NCBI RefSeq assembly: GCF_003065365.1
Contig: NZ_CP023276.1
Span: 1,364,001-1,428,000, forward strand
Length of the DNA: 64,000 bases
DNA from: Polynucleobacter difficilis
GTDB lineage: Bacteria > Pseudomonadota > Gammaproteobacteria > Burkholderiales > Burkholderiaceae
Reading direction: 5' to 3'
The first letter of the stretch is position 1. Each line of letters opens with the position of its first letter. The notes below the pieces were generated by a model. It saw only the letters and a program-made list of their open reading frames with translations, did not search any database and was not told the DNA's origin. Shown piece by piece: positions 51,009 to 60,368 of this stretch. Position numbers and translations under genes: made by a program.

Positions 51009-52071
51009 GCGTTGGGATATATTCTGCCAAATCGTTGATAACTACGGTGATGCCGGCGTCTGTTGGCGCCTTGCCCGCAGCTTAGCCACGCGCCACCAGC
51101 AACAGGTCCACCTGTTTTGCGATGATCTACCGACCCTTAATTTACTCGCATCCGACGCCCCGCGTACGCCACAGGTCCAGATTCTGCCGTGGGAGGCCAG
51201 TTTTGAAAATGCACGTCACCCGCTGGATGCACCCGATGTGGTGATTGAGGCCTTTGGCTGCCACCTGCCAGAGCGATATCAAACTGGTTTATTGGTTGCC
51301 ACTAAAAAACCCATCATTCTCAATTTAGAGTACCTCAGCGCAGAGCCCTGGATTGGTGATTACCACGCTAAAGCGTCTCCGCAATCCAGCGGCTTATTGA
51401 AGTATTTTTTCTTTCCCGGGTTCGGACCGAATACGGGCGGACTATCGCTCGACCCTATTCCAGCGCAAGGCAGTCAGACTAGCGCCACTATACCTGCTAG
51501 CCTAGCCCCAAGCTGGGAGCTGCTCCGCCCTGACGCAGAGCGCATCAGCCTCTTTTGTTATCCAGGAGCGCCACTGCGGCAATGGCTTGAGGATCTTGGC
51601 AATACACAGGCGAAGATTGATGTACTCCTCACCTTTGGTCATGCTGAAATGATGGGCCATAGCATTGGAAGGCCATTAGACCTGCCCCCATCCATTCGGC
51701 TGATCTCTCTACCGTTTGTGCCGCAAGATGACTACGACTGGCTCCTATCGCAATGCGATTTCAATATTGTCCGGGGCGAAGATTCCTTTATCCGAGCGCA
51801 ACTCGCTGAAAAGCCATTTATTTGGCATATTTACCCGCAAGACGATATGGCCCATACGGTTAAATTGCAGGCCTTTTTGGATCTGTACCTTGAAAAAGCC
51901 AGCCCATCGACCCAAGAATCCTGCCGACTGGCCATGGATTGGCAGATGCCGTCTCGTTGGTGGAATCAGCGCGCAGAGTGGCAGGCCCATGCCCGAAGAT
52001 GGCGTGAAACGGTGCTGGAAGCCAATCAAGACGGGGGGCTTGCAGCCAGAATGTTGCATTTTGTGACCTAA
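51007..52071 (+). CDS. earP: EF-P arginine rhamnosyltransferase EarP
   Basis: Transfers rhamnose from dTDP-rhamnose to Arg32 of elongation factor P, which activates EF-P at polyproline stalls. The family N-terminus MRWDIFCQIVDNYGDAGVCW is chosen as start (ATG 51007); the frame's 12-codon extension would run into uvrC. The late motifs LPFVPQDDYDWLLSQCDFNI and VRGEDSF match EarP. Length 354 residues. The substrate gene efp follows 90 bases later, confirming the pairing. Confidence 0.94.
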   Translation: MRWDIFCQIVDNYGDAGVCWRLARSLATRHQQQVHLFCDDLPTLNLLASDAPRTPQVQILPWEASFENARHPLDAPDVVIEAFGCHLPERYQTGLLVATKKPIILNLEYLSAEPWIGDYHAKASPQSSGLLKYFFFPGFGPNTGGLSLDPIPAQGSQTSATIPASLAPSWELLRPDAERISLFCYPGAPLRQWLEDLGNTQAKIDVLLTFGHAEMMGHSIGRPLDLPPSIRLISLPFVPQDDYDWLLSQCDFNIVRGEDSFIRAQLAEKPFIWHIYPQDDMAHTVKLQAFLDLYLEKASPSTQESCRLAMDWQMPSRWWNQRAEWQAHARRWRETVLEANQDGGLAARMLHFVT

Positions 52072-52161
52072 CTCCCCCTAGAGCAAGTCCGGCTGAGGCG
52101 GTTACAATGTCACCTTTATTAAATACTGCAGAATTTAGTTCTGCCTCCAGGAACACCACAG

Positions 52162-52722
52162 ATGAAAACAGCACAAGAACTCCGCGTAGGCAACGTAGTG
52201 ATGATTGGCGCCGATGCCATGGTTGTACTCAAAGCAGAATATAGCCGCTCCGGCCGTAACTCATCGGTCGTCAAAATGAAGTTTAAGAATCTTTTAACTG
52301 GCGCCCCAAACGAGGGTGTTTACAAAGCCGACGACAAATTTGATATCGTCATTTTGGACAAAAAAGAATGTACCTACTCTTATTTTGCCGACCCAATGTA
52401 TTGCTTTATGGATGGCGATTACAACCAATATGAAGTTGAAGCTGAGTTTATGGGCGACGCCCTGAACTACCTGGAAGAGGCAATGCCGGTTGAGGTGGTG
52501 TTCTACGAAGGCAAGGCGCTTTCTGTCTCAATGCCAACTTCTTTGGTTCGTGAAATTATTTACACCGAGCCTGCAGTCAAAGGCGATACCAGCTCCGGCA
52601 AAGTATTAAAGACTGCGAAGCTCGCTACCGGCTACGAATTGCAAGTTCCCCTCTTTTGCAATACCGGCGACAAGATTGAGATTGATACCCGCACTGGCGA
52701 GTACCGCAGTCGCGCGAACTAA
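52162..52722 (+). CDS. efp: Elongation factor P (arginine type)
   Basis: Relieves ribosome stalling at consecutive prolines. The modification loop reads YSRSGRNSSVV, with Arg at position 32, the residue rhamnosylated by EarP, instead of the Lys used by EpmA-type organisms. Three beta-barrel domains fill the 186 residues. The leader holds a small GCAGAA/TTCTGC hairpin about 20 bases before the ATG, and CCAGGAAC is a Shine-Dalgarno. A bidirectional terminator follows. Confidence 0.98.
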   Translation: MKTAQELRVGNVVMIGADAMVVLKAEYSRSGRNSSVVKMKFKNLLTGAPNEGVYKADDKFDIVILDKKECTYSYFADPMYCFMDGDYNQYEVEAEFMGDALNYLEEAMPVEVVFYEGKALSVSMPTSLVREIIYTEPAVKGDTSSGKVLKTAKLATGYELQVPLFCNTGDKIEIDTRTGEYRSRAN

Positions 52723-52740
52723 GCTGTAATAGGTTTTACT

Positions 52741-52773
52741 AAAAGCCGGGATCTAAACAGTCCCGGCTTTTTT
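52741..52773. terminator. Bidirectional Rho-independent terminator between efp and nagZ
   Basis: AAAGCCGGGA (52742-52751) pairs with TCCCGGCTTT (52761-52770) around a 9-base loop. T residues follow on the plus strand and A residues precede, so it can end both convergent transcripts. Confidence 0.9.
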
Positions 52774-52777
52774 ATGA

Positions 52778-53857
52778 CTAAATTAAGCCATGCCTTTTCA
52801 GCAAGGCTTGGGCATGCTGGTATTCGGCGTGGGCCTGCAGTTCAGCCCAACTCATAAATGAAGCAGATGGCATTAACTTCGTTTGACGCTGCGCCGACTC
52901 TGCTTTTTTCGCATTAGACACTCGCAGCTCAGAAAGCAAGCGATCGGCTAAGTCGGGGCGATTGCAAATCAATACTGCATCGCAGCCTGCTGATAAGGCT
53001 AACTCTGCACCCTTAACGACGTCACCAGCAACGCTGGCACCCTCCATCGATAAATCATCACTGAAGATCACACCCTCAAACGCCAGTTGTTGGCGCAAGA
53101 TGGTTTGCAACCAAATCTTAGAAAATCCAGCAGGAAGACTATCTACTTTGGGGTAAATCACATGGGCCGGCATCACCGCAGCCAGGCTTAAGTCAAGCCA
53201 CTCATAGGGCTTTGCATCGCATTGCAGAATGGCATTCAGGGAGCGCTCGTCCACTGGAATCGCCACGTGCGAATCTGCTTCTGCCCAGCCGTGTCCCGGA
53301 AAATGCTTACCGCAGTTAGCCATTCCAGCCAGTTGCAGTCCAGAGTTCAGGGCCTTGGCAAGCGCGTACACAATCTGTGGGTCCGAACTAAATGAACGAT
53401 CGCCAATCACTCCACTGCGACCAAAATCAAGATCGAGTACCGGGGTAAAACTAAAGTCGACGCCGCAGGCACGTAGCTCTGCTGCCAGAATATAACCACA
53501 GGCAGTTGTTGCAGCCATTGCGGTAATCGCAGGCTCCGAGGCATAGGTGGTCTTGCTTTTCTTGGGGGCTTGCATCCACAGTTCGCCTAATTTGCGCATG
53601 GCAGGTAAATGCGTAAATCCATCCGCCTTACAGCGCTGCACGCGACCGCCCTCATGATCAATCGATATCAACACATCTGGTCGTATCGCTTTAATGCTGC
53701 GCGTCAGCGCAGTAAGCTGCTTGCGACTGCTAAAGTTTCTGCCAAACAAAATGACTCCCCCGGTAGAGGGATGCTCAATACGGCGGCGGTCCTCTGGAGT
53801 GAGTTCTAAGCCAACGACATCTAAGGTAATGGGGCCAGGTTGATGAGTGGATGCCAC
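52778..53857 (-). CDS. nagZ: Beta-N-acetylhexosaminidase NagZ
   Basis: Glycoside hydrolase family 3 enzyme of cytoplasmic peptidoglycan recycling, removing GlcNAc from anhydro-muropeptides. The signature KHFPGHGWAEADSH carries the catalytic His on its loop. The nucleophile Asp lies in VIFSDDLSMEGA, and ISIDHEGGRVQR is also typical. Length 359 (E. coli 341). It is the last gene of the lepA-to-nagZ minus-strand run; 76 bases separate it from acpS. Confidence 0.95.
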   Translation of the reverse strand: MASTHQPGPITLDVVGLELTPEDRRRIEHPSTGGVILFGRNFSSRKQLTALTRSIKAIRPDVLISIDHEGGRVQRCKADGFTHLPAMRKLGELWMQAPKKSKTTYASEPAITAMAATTACGYILAAELRACGVDFSFTPVLDLDFGRSGVIGDRSFSSDPQIVYALAKALNSGLQLAGMANCGKHFPGHGWAEADSHVAIPVDERSLNAILQCDAKPYEWLDLSLAAVMPAHVIYPKVDSLPAGFSKIWLQTILRQQLAFEGVIFSDDLSMEGASVAGDVVKGAELALSAGCDAVLICNRPDLADRLLSELRVSNAKKAESAQRQTKLMPSASFMSWAELQAHAEYQHAQALLKRHGLI

Positions 53858-53933
53858 CGTTGATTTCCTTTAGGTATTAGGGAGGGGACTAACGTGATTT
53901 CTAAATTGATACCAACAAAATTATCTCTATTCA

Positions 53934-54368
53934 CTAGCCAATGTAATTACTAGGATCATGCGTAGTAACGATCGGCGTACCGTGGCTCACCACCACAAAC
54001 GCAATGGCCATATCTTGCTCATCACTGACAGTCACTTCAGCATGCCAGTTGCGCTCGAGCATAAAGTCAGCGAGAGCCCCGGAATAGTAGGTAACTGGCT
54101 TACCGCTGGATTCATTTAAGGTTTGCAGTGAGCGCCAGGTCATCGGCATGCGCATACCTAAACCAATCGCTTTTGAAAATGCTTCTTTGGCAGCAAAGCG
54201 CGTAGCCAAATAAGCCATGCCCCGCTTTTGATTGCGCGCTAAACGCTGATGAAACACTACCAATTCTTCTTTGCCTAAAATGCGCTCAGCCAAGCGGCCT
54301 TGCGTTCGTTCATATGCAGCGATCAAACGCTCCATTTGCAAAATATCCGTACCGATACCAATGATCAT
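53934..54368 (-). CDS. acpS: Holo-[acyl-carrier-protein] synthase
   Basis: Transfers 4'-phosphopantetheine from CoA to the Ser of ACP, here probably the AcpP encoded at 63.1-63.4 kb. The N-terminal MIIGIGTDILQMERL carries the Mg-binding Asp8, and RFAAKEAFSKAIG is the second motif. At 144 residues it is slightly longer than E. coli AcpS (126). It lies 9 bases after pdxJ, as in E. coli. Confidence 0.96.
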   Translation of the reverse strand: MIIGIGTDILQMERLIAAYERTQGRLAERILGKEELVVFHQRLARNQKRGMAYLATRFAAKEAFSKAIGLGMRMPMTWRSLQTLNESSGKPVTYYSGALADFMLERNWHAEVTVSDEQDMAIAFVVVSHGTPIVTTHDPSNYIG

Positions 54369-54377
54369 AGTACTAAC

Positions 54378-55121
54378 CTAGGTCGAAGAAAGGCTACTGC
54401 GAGCATCCGACATTAAGGCCTTCATATCCCGGATGGCTTTTTGCCAACCTTTAAAGAGCGCCTCGGCGACAATCGCGTGTCCAATGTTGAGCTCAGATAA
54501 CTCGGCAATCATGGCAATTGGAGTAACGTTACTTTCATTCAGGCCATGGCCGGCATTAACGCGTAAGCCGAGCTGTGTTCCGTATTGCGCAGCTCTTCGA
54601 ATACGTTCTAATTCTTGCACTTGCCCATCACCAACTAAGTCAGCATAGCGCCCCGTATGCAATTCAATCACGGTAGCGCCCGCTTTGCTCGCGGCCAGTA
54701 TTTGCTTCTCTTCCGGATCGATAAAGAGTGATACCTGAATGCCCGCATCGACGAGCTGGGCAGTAGCCTGTTTGACCGCCTCAAAATGACCGACAACATC
54801 GAGGCCTCCCTCGGTAGTGACCTCTTCGCGCTTTTCGGGCACGAGGCAAACATCATGCGGCTTGATTTGGCATGCAATCGCAATCATCTCGGAGGTAACA
54901 GCGCACTCCAGATTCATACGCGTTGTAATCAAGGGACGCAGCGCGAATAAATCGGCATCCTTAATGTGACGTCGATCCTCACGCAAATGTAATGTAATCA
55001 AGTCTGCGCCTGCTTCTTCTGCTAGGCGCGCAGCTCGAATTGGATCCGGATAGGTAGTACCTCGAGCATTGCGCAGGGTTGCGACGTGATCAATGTTGAT
55101 GCCGAGCTCAAGGGTATTCAT
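54378..55121 (-). CDS. pdxJ: Pyridoxine 5'-phosphate synthase
   Basis: Condenses 1-deoxyxylulose 5-phosphate with aminoacetone phosphate in de novo vitamin B6 synthesis. The N-terminal ELGINIDHVATLRNAR motif is characteristic; later motifs include DLITLHLREDRRH and NAGHGLN. Length 247 (E. coli 243). It lies between recO (12 bases) and acpS (9 bases), the conserved recO-pdxJ-acpS order. Confidence 0.97.
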   Translation of the reverse strand: MNTLELGINIDHVATLRNARGTTYPDPIRAARLAEEAGADLITLHLREDRRHIKDADLFALRPLITTRMNLECAVTSEMIAIACQIKPHDVCLVPEKREEVTTEGGLDVVGHFEAVKQATAQLVDAGIQVSLFIDPEEKQILAASKAGATVIELHTGRYADLVGDGQVQELERIRRAAQYGTQLGLRVNAGHGLNESNVTPIAMIAELSELNIGHAIVAEALFKGWQKAIRDMKALMSDARSSLSST

Positions 55122-55133
55122 GGGTATAGGGTA

Positions 55134-55868
55134 CTAGATTTTCTTGAGATCAATGAGGATTTGACGGGTTGTCAAAACTTGATCTTGTAAATGCAGGCCA
55201 AGTAAAAAGCGCATCAGCTGCTTGCTTTCCAGGAGGGTGTCGGTCTCGGAAAAGTTACCGGCAGCCATTTCCAGTAAGGCACGGCCACTTAAGATAGGCC
55301 AATGCCCAGGATCATCCGCTTGCCATGGGCGAATGCCCCGCTCTGGCTGATACACGTATTTCTCAGCCTCGATGGGAGATGCATTGCTTTCAACGCAATA
55401 ATCCAGGGCGGCGGCATAGCCCGTCTCCTGCAACAAAGCCAATTCAAAAGGCCTTAGGATCTGCTCCAGACGACTGCTACCGGTATCCATCTCCGATAAG
55501 GCTGAAATAGTAGCCATGTAATGGTCGTAAAGGGTCTCGTATTCATCTTCACGCGCCAAAAATTTGACTAGTAACTCATTAAGATAAAAGCCGCAGAGAA
55601 GTGCATCACCCACCAGCGCAGGAGTGCCGCCCACCCACTCGGACTTAGTTAAGGTGCGCAGCTCAGACTTGCCGCTCCATGAAACCAGGAGCGGCTGAAA
55701 GCGCTGCAAAACGGGTCTTAATACGGAATGAGGCCGCTTGGCACCCTTGGCAATGAGGGCCATCCGCCCATACTGCCGAGTAAATACATCCAGTATCAGG
55801 CTGGTTTCTTTATATGGAATGCTGTGCAAAACAAAAGCAGGCTCATCGGCTACGCGAATGGATGCCAT
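55134..55868 (-). CDS. recO: DNA repair protein RecO
   Basis: RecF-pathway mediator that loads RecA on SSB-coated DNA. An N-terminal OB fold (FVLHSIPYKETSLILDVFTR) and a helical C-terminal domain are visible; the family's zinc cysteines are not present as a full set. Length 244 residues. It abuts era without a gap (its start follows the era stop directly), implying co-translation. Confidence 0.93.
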   Translation of the reverse strand: MASIRVADEPAFVLHSIPYKETSLILDVFTRQYGRMALIAKGAKRPHSVLRPVLQRFQPLLVSWSGKSELRTLTKSEWVGGTPALVGDALLCGFYLNELLVKFLAREDEYETLYDHYMATISALSEMDTGSSRLEQILRPFELALLQETGYAAALDYCVESNASPIEAEKYVYQPERGIRPWQADDPGHWPILSGRALLEMAAGNFSETDTLLESKQLMRFLLGLHLQDQVLTTRQILIDLKKI

Positions 55869-56822
55869 TTATTCCAAGCCTTGCGCCCGCAATTCGGCGC
55901 GATCATCTGCCCAGCCCCGTTTGACTTTGACCCAAGTCTCTAGAAAGACTTTGCCATCAAACAGCTTTTCCATATCCAGACGTGCTTCAGTAGAAATCTT
56001 TTTCAGGCGCTCACCCTTATCGCCGATGATCATGGCCTTGTGATTATCGCGGTCCACCAAAATGGTCGCCGCAATCCGTCGCATAGTGCCATCCATCTTG
56101 AACTGATCAATCACTACCGAGCTTGCATAGGGCAATTCTTCACCGGTAAAGCGAAAGACCTTCTCGCGCAGAATTTCAGCGGCGAGAAAACGTTCACTGC
56201 GATCGGTCAGGGTGTCCGCATCGTAGCGTGCCTCACCCTCTGGCAAGTATTCTTCAAGAACATCAAGTAAACGCTGCACATCCGTTGGATTCTTACCGCT
56301 CATCGGAATGATTTCTGCAAAGTGCTGCTCGGATTGATCGGGTCTTCCGCCAATCTCGCTCCAAGCCTGACCCATTTTTTTCATGAAATCCAATAAAGCG
56401 ACATCGCGATCAGCCGGCAACTCAAAGCGGCTGGCAAACAAATCCAATTTATTCAGAACCAGGATGACGGGAAGGCCTTTGGGCAAAAGACGCAACACCT
56501 TGGCATCGTCCTCACCAAAATAGCCAGCTTCGACAATAAAACAGGCGACATCGACATCCTGCAGGGCGCTGGTTACTGAGCGATTTAAAGCCTGATTCAG
56601 GGTATTCATTTTGCGCGTCTGAAATCCAGGCGTATCGCTAAAAATAAACTGCGCGTGTTCGCGCGTCTGAATCCCCAAAATACGATGACGGGTTGTCTGT
56701 GCTTTGCGGGATGTGATGCTGATCTTTTGGCCAACCAAGGCATTGAGTAGGGTTGATTTGCCCATATTGGGCCTGCCTACAATGGCAATCGTTCCACACC
56801 GAAACGGCGTACCTGTTTCCAC
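55869..56822 (-). CDS. era: GTPase Era
   Basis: Ribosome-assembly GTPase binding the 3' end of 16S rRNA. Its G1 motif is GRPNMGKST (residues 15-23), with Met where Val is more usual. G3 is DTPG and G4 is NKLD. The C-terminal KH domain contains IGDKGERLKKISTEAR. Length 317 (E. coli 301). It lies two bases after rnc, matching the conserved rnc-era-recO order. Confidence 0.97.
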   Translation of the reverse strand: METGTPFRCGTIAIVGRPNMGKSTLLNALVGQKISITSRKAQTTRHRILGIQTREHAQFIFSDTPGFQTRKMNTLNQALNRSVTSALQDVDVACFIVEAGYFGEDDAKVLRLLPKGLPVILVLNKLDLFASRFELPADRDVALLDFMKKMGQAWSEIGGRPDQSEQHFAEIIPMSGKNPTDVQRLLDVLEEYLPEGEARYDADTLTDRSERFLAAEILREKVFRFTGEELPYASSVVIDQFKMDGTMRRIAATILVDRDNHKAMIIGDKGERLKKISTEARLDMEKLFDGKVFLETWVKVKRGWADDRAELRAQGLE

Positions 56823-56824
56823 GC

Positions 56825-57616
56825 TTATGCCTTTAGCTTTAAATTCAGTTGTTCATCTGCGACATCCGACTTTGCTGCTTTTTTCTTGGCAGAGCGGGTC
56901 TTTTTCGGCTTGCGCGTCTCTTGTGGCAAGGCCTTGGTAATGGCTAGCAAGGCTAACTTGGCAGCGCCTTGTTCAGCAGCCCGGCGCGATGCCCCAAATC
57001 CCTTTACCTTAATTTTTAGGCTTTGGATCACGCACTCGACCTCAAACTGCTGATTGTGCGCCGCGCCTGTTGTCGCAGTAACGGTATAGCCAGGCAAGGG
57101 CATCTGAAAACCTTGCAAGTACTCTTGCAGTAAGGTCTTATCGTCTTTACCTAAGGTCTTGGGATCGACTTGCGCCAAAATCACCGAATAGAGTTTTCGT
57201 AAACTGGACTTAGCTGCATCAAAGCCGCCATCGAGGAAAACCGCTCCGGCAACCGCTTCTAATGTGTCAGCCAAAATCGATGGGCGCCGAAAGCCACCAC
57301 TTTTGAGTTCGCCCTCACCCAAGCGCAAGTAATCCGATAAGGATAGAAGCTGGGCTATCTCATACAAAGCCTGCTGCTTTACTAAATTAGCGCGTACGCG
57401 GGATAAATCGCCCTCGTCCAAATCAGCGTAACGCTCGTACAGCAATTCGGCTACTACGCAATTTAAAATAGAGTCGCCTAAAAACTCCAGGCGCTCATTG
57501 TTTTTCTTACTATGGCTACGATGCGTTAAGGCTTGCTGCAACAGCTCTGGCTTTTTAAACACATAACCCAGGCGCTCTTGAAGCGGCTCTAGGTCAATAG
57601 CAGCGCGCGCATTCAT
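56825..57616 (-). CDS. rnc: Ribonuclease III
   Basis: Double-strand RNA nuclease for rRNA and mRNA processing. The catalytic signature NERLEFLGDSILN is present, followed by the dsRNA-binding domain (about 160-230). A Lys/Arg-rich C-terminal extension (KKTRSAKKKAAK) is longer than in E. coli. I chose the ATG at 57616 (MNARAAIDLEP), two bases after lepB. The frame's 32-residue upstream extension is only the shadow of lepB. Length 263. Confidence 0.96.
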   Translation of the reverse strand: MNARAAIDLEPLQERLGYVFKKPELLQQALTHRSHSKKNNERLEFLGDSILNCVVAELLYERYADLDEGDLSRVRANLVKQQALYEIAQLLSLSDYLRLGEGELKSGGFRRPSILADTLEAVAGAVFLDGGFDAAKSSLRKLYSVILAQVDPKTLGKDDKTLLQEYLQGFQMPLPGYTVTATTGAAHNQQFEVECVIQSLKIKVKGFGASRRAAEQGAAKLALLAITKALPQETRKPKKTRSAKKKAAKSDVADEQLNLKLKA

Positions 57617-57618
57617 GC

Positions 57619-58425
57619 TTATTGAAATCCACCAATACGACTCAGAGAGCCCAGATTGAGCCACACGAAGAAAGCCCGGCCCACAATATTTTGATCGGGC
57701 ACAAAACCCCAAAATCGGGAATCAGCACTGTTATCGCGGTTATCGCCCATGGTGAAGTAATGCCCAGCCGGTACCTTACAGGTCATACTGTTGGGTAAGA
57801 ATTGGCAGTTCTCAATCCCGGGAAAGCGCTCCGGCATAAACATGCCAGACGGGCGATCAGGATCATTCAAAATGCCATGGCGGTTACCGCCCAAATCAGC
57901 CGGAAAGGTTTCGGTATAGAGCTTGGCGTAGCGCATGCTCTCTTGATCTAAATAGTTCTCTCCACCGGTATATTCCAAAGGCTGGCCATTTACCGTAATG
58001 CGCTTATCTTGGTAGGTAATCGTATCGCCAGGAATCGCAACCACGCGCTTGATGTAGTCGACTGACTGATCCAGCGGATAGCGAAATACAACCACGTCAC
58101 CACGCTTGGGGTCCCCCAAGTCGACGATCTTTTTGTTGATCACCGGCAAACGAATACCGTAAGTGTATTTGTTCACCAAAATAAAATCGCCGATTTGCAG
58201 CGTTGGGATCATTGATCCCGATGGAATCTTAAATGGCTCGATCAAAAATGAGCGTAGAAAAAATACGGCGCAAATGACTGGGAAAAAACTGGCTGAATAT
58301 TCAAGCCACAGCGGCATACGGGTAATGCCTGCTGCTTTGCGTTGTGGCGCAAATAGGAGCTTGTCTGCAACCCAAGCGACGCCAGTAACCACCACCAGGA
58401 TGAATAATATGAGAGCGAAGTTCAT
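57619..58425 (-). CDS. lepB: Signal peptidase I
   Basis: Membrane protease removing Sec and Tat signal peptides. Two N-terminal helices (residues 2-20 and about 44-62) precede the catalytic domain, with Ser71 in IPSGSMIPTL and Lys126 in DYIKRVVAIPGD. A GDNRDNSADSRFWG motif follows. Length 268. Its start overlaps the lepA stop by four bases. It would process the exported proteins of this window, including the CHAT protein. Confidence 0.97.
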   Translation of the reverse strand: MNFALILFILVVVTGVAWVADKLLFAPQRKAAGITRMPLWLEYSASFFPVICAVFFLRSFLIEPFKIPSGSMIPTLQIGDFILVNKYTYGIRLPVINKKIVDLGDPKRGDVVVFRYPLDQSVDYIKRVVAIPGDTITYQDKRITVNGQPLEYTGGENYLDQESMRYAKLYTETFPADLGGNRHGILNDPDRPSGMFMPERFPGIENCQFLPNSMTCKVPAGHYFTMGDNRDNSADSRFWGFVPDQNIVGRAFFVWLNLGSLSRIGGFQ

Positions 58426-60230
58426 TTATCGTCTACCTGCAAAATGGCTAAGAAGGCTTCCTGCGGAATTTCAACGTTGCCGACTTGCTTCATGCGCTTC
58501 TTACCTTCTTTTTGCTTTTCAAGTAACTTGCGCTTACGCGATATATCGCCACCGTAGCATTTAGCCAATACGTTTTTACGCAAGGCTTTGACGTTTTCGC
58601 GCGCGACAATGCCGCTGCCGATTGCCGCCTGAATCGCTACATCAAACATTTGCCGCGGAATAATGCCGCGCATCTTGGAAACTACCTCACGGCCACGCGA
58701 TTGGCTATTACTGCGGTGCACGATCACGGATAAGGCATCGACCTTTTCACTGTTAATCAAAATATCAACTTTGACGACATCGGCTATGCGGTACTCTTTA
58801 AACTCGTAGTCCATTGACGCATAACCGCGCGAGACTGACTTCAAACGGTCAAAGAAATCGAGCACGATTTCTGCCATCGGAATTTCATAGGTCAATTGCA
58901 CCTGCCTACCCAAGTAGTTCATATTGGTTTGCACTCCGCGCTTGCCGGTACAGAGGGTAATGACCGATCCAACATACTCTTGTGGCATGTATAAATTAAC
59001 CGTCACGATCGGCTCTAGGATGGCCTCGATCTTCGAAGGGTCTGGCATCTTCGATGGGTTATCCACCACCAATAGGGTGCCATCCCGTTGCTGCACTTGA
59101 TAGACCACCGTAGGTGCAGTGGTAATCAAGTTCATATCGTATTGGCGCTCTAAGCGCTCTTGCACAATTTCCATGTGCAGCAAACCTAAAAATCCGCAGC
59201 GGAATCCAAACCCCAAGGCTTGCGATACCTCAGGCTCATAGAGCAGCGATGCATCATTTAGCTTGAGCTTTTCAAGCGACTCGCGCAGCTGATCGTATTC
59301 ATTTGCCTCGACGGGATAAAGGCCCGCGAACACTTGGGACTTCACTTCTTTAAATCCAGGCAAGGGTGCACTTGCGGGGGTACGACCCTGCTGCCCTGTT
59401 GCATGCGTTACGGTGTCGCCAACCTTGGCGGCCTTCAACTCCTTGATGCCGGCAATAATAAAACCCACCTGACCTGCGCTTAATTCAGGGCGATCAACTG
59501 ACTTCGGACTAAAGACGCCCACATGCTCAACCAAATGGGTTGAGCCATTGGCCATCAATGTAATCTTGTCTTTGGGCTTGAGAACGCCGTTGACAACGCG
59601 TACTAGCATGACGACACCAACGTAGTTATCAAACCAGGAATCAATGATCAAGGCCTGCAAGGGTTCGGTAACACTGCCCTTGGGCGGAGGCACGCGGCGG
59701 ATCATTTCTTCCAGCACATCTGCAACACCAAGACCGGTTTTGGCAGAGCAGGTCAATGCATCGGTCGCATCAATGCCAATCACATCTTCAATCTCTTGTT
59801 TGGCGCGATCTGGATCAGCCTGTGGCAAATCAATTTTGTTCAAAACGGGAACAACCTCCACACCCAATTCGATGGCGGTGTAGCAATTGGCGACGGTTTG
59901 CGCTTCAACGCCTTGACTGGCATCGACGACCAGCAATGCGCCCTCACATGCCGAAAGTGAGCGACTCACCTCATAGGAAAAGTCAACGTGTCCTGGGGTA
60001 TCAATCAGATTCAGGTTATAGGTTTTGCCATCCTTGGCTTTGTAACTGAGGGCTGCGGTTTGGGCTTTAATGGTGATTCCGCGCTCCCGCTCAATGTCCA
60101 TTGAGTCCAGGACCTGGGCTTCCATCTCGCGATCGGATAAGCCGCCACAGAGCTGAATAATTCGATCCGCAAGGGTCGATTTACCATGGTCAATATGGGC
60201 GATGATAGAAAAGTTGCGGATTAAATCCAT
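58422..60230 (-). CDS. lepA: Elongation factor 4 (LepA)
   Basis: Ribosomal back-translocase-type GTPase acting in initiation and under stress. The GTP-binding motifs are AHIDHGKST, DTPGHVDF and NKIDLP, and the characteristic LepA C-terminal domain ends near KRMKQVGNVEIPQEAF. Length 602 (E. coli 599). There is no recognisable Shine-Dalgarno. Instead the 3' arm of a hairpin (AAAACACC on the mRNA) touches the start codon, which may set translation rate. Confidence 0.98.
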   Translation of the reverse strand: MDLIRNFSIIAHIDHGKSTLADRIIQLCGGLSDREMEAQVLDSMDIERERGITIKAQTAALSYKAKDGKTYNLNLIDTPGHVDFSYEVSRSLSACEGALLVVDASQGVEAQTVANCYTAIELGVEVVPVLNKIDLPQADPDRAKQEIEDVIGIDATDALTCSAKTGLGVADVLEEMIRRVPPPKGSVTEPLQALIIDSWFDNYVGVVMLVRVVNGVLKPKDKITLMANGSTHLVEHVGVFSPKSVDRPELSAGQVGFIIAGIKELKAAKVGDTVTHATGQQGRTPASAPLPGFKEVKSQVFAGLYPVEANEYDQLRESLEKLKLNDASLLYEPEVSQALGFGFRCGFLGLLHMEIVQERLERQYDMNLITTAPTVVYQVQQRDGTLLVVDNPSKMPDPSKIEAILEPIVTVNLYMPQEYVGSVITLCTGKRGVQTNMNYLGRQVQLTYEIPMAEIVLDFFDRLKSVSRGYASMDYEFKEYRIADVVKVDILINSEKVDALSVIVHRSNSQSRGREVVSKMRGIIPRQMFDVAIQAAIGSGIVARENVKALRKNVLAKCYGGDISRKRKLLEKQKEGKKRMKQVGNVEIPQEAFLAILQVDDK

Positions 60231-60352
60231 GGTGTTTTATCTAGATTGGCAAAAACACCTTGTCGCAGCGCACAGGATGATGCGCTGCAATAAGTTGTCT
60301 TGGATTAATTGTACTGGCTGAGCCTAAAACCCATTGGTTTTAGGCTTTTTTT
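60231..60352. ncRNA. Three consecutive hairpins upstream of lepA, with a plus-strand terminator
   Basis: Three perfect stems lie in 122 bases: GGTGTTTT/AAAACACC (60231-60259), GCAGCGCA/TGCGCTGC (60265-60288) and AGCCTAAAACC/GGTTTTAGGCT (60321-60346). The last is followed by six T residues on the plus strand, the shape of a Rho-independent terminator, although both flanking genes read minus. The region may be a structured lepA leader, a small plus-strand RNA, or an insulator against plus-strand transcription. Confidence 0.4.
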
Positions 60353-60368
60353 GGGGATTGACCTCAAA

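Noticed and set aside
57617..57712. Longer N-terminus for RNase III
   Set aside because: The extra 32 residues are the antisense-free shadow of the lepB 3' end; the ATG at 57616 gives the normal N-terminus.
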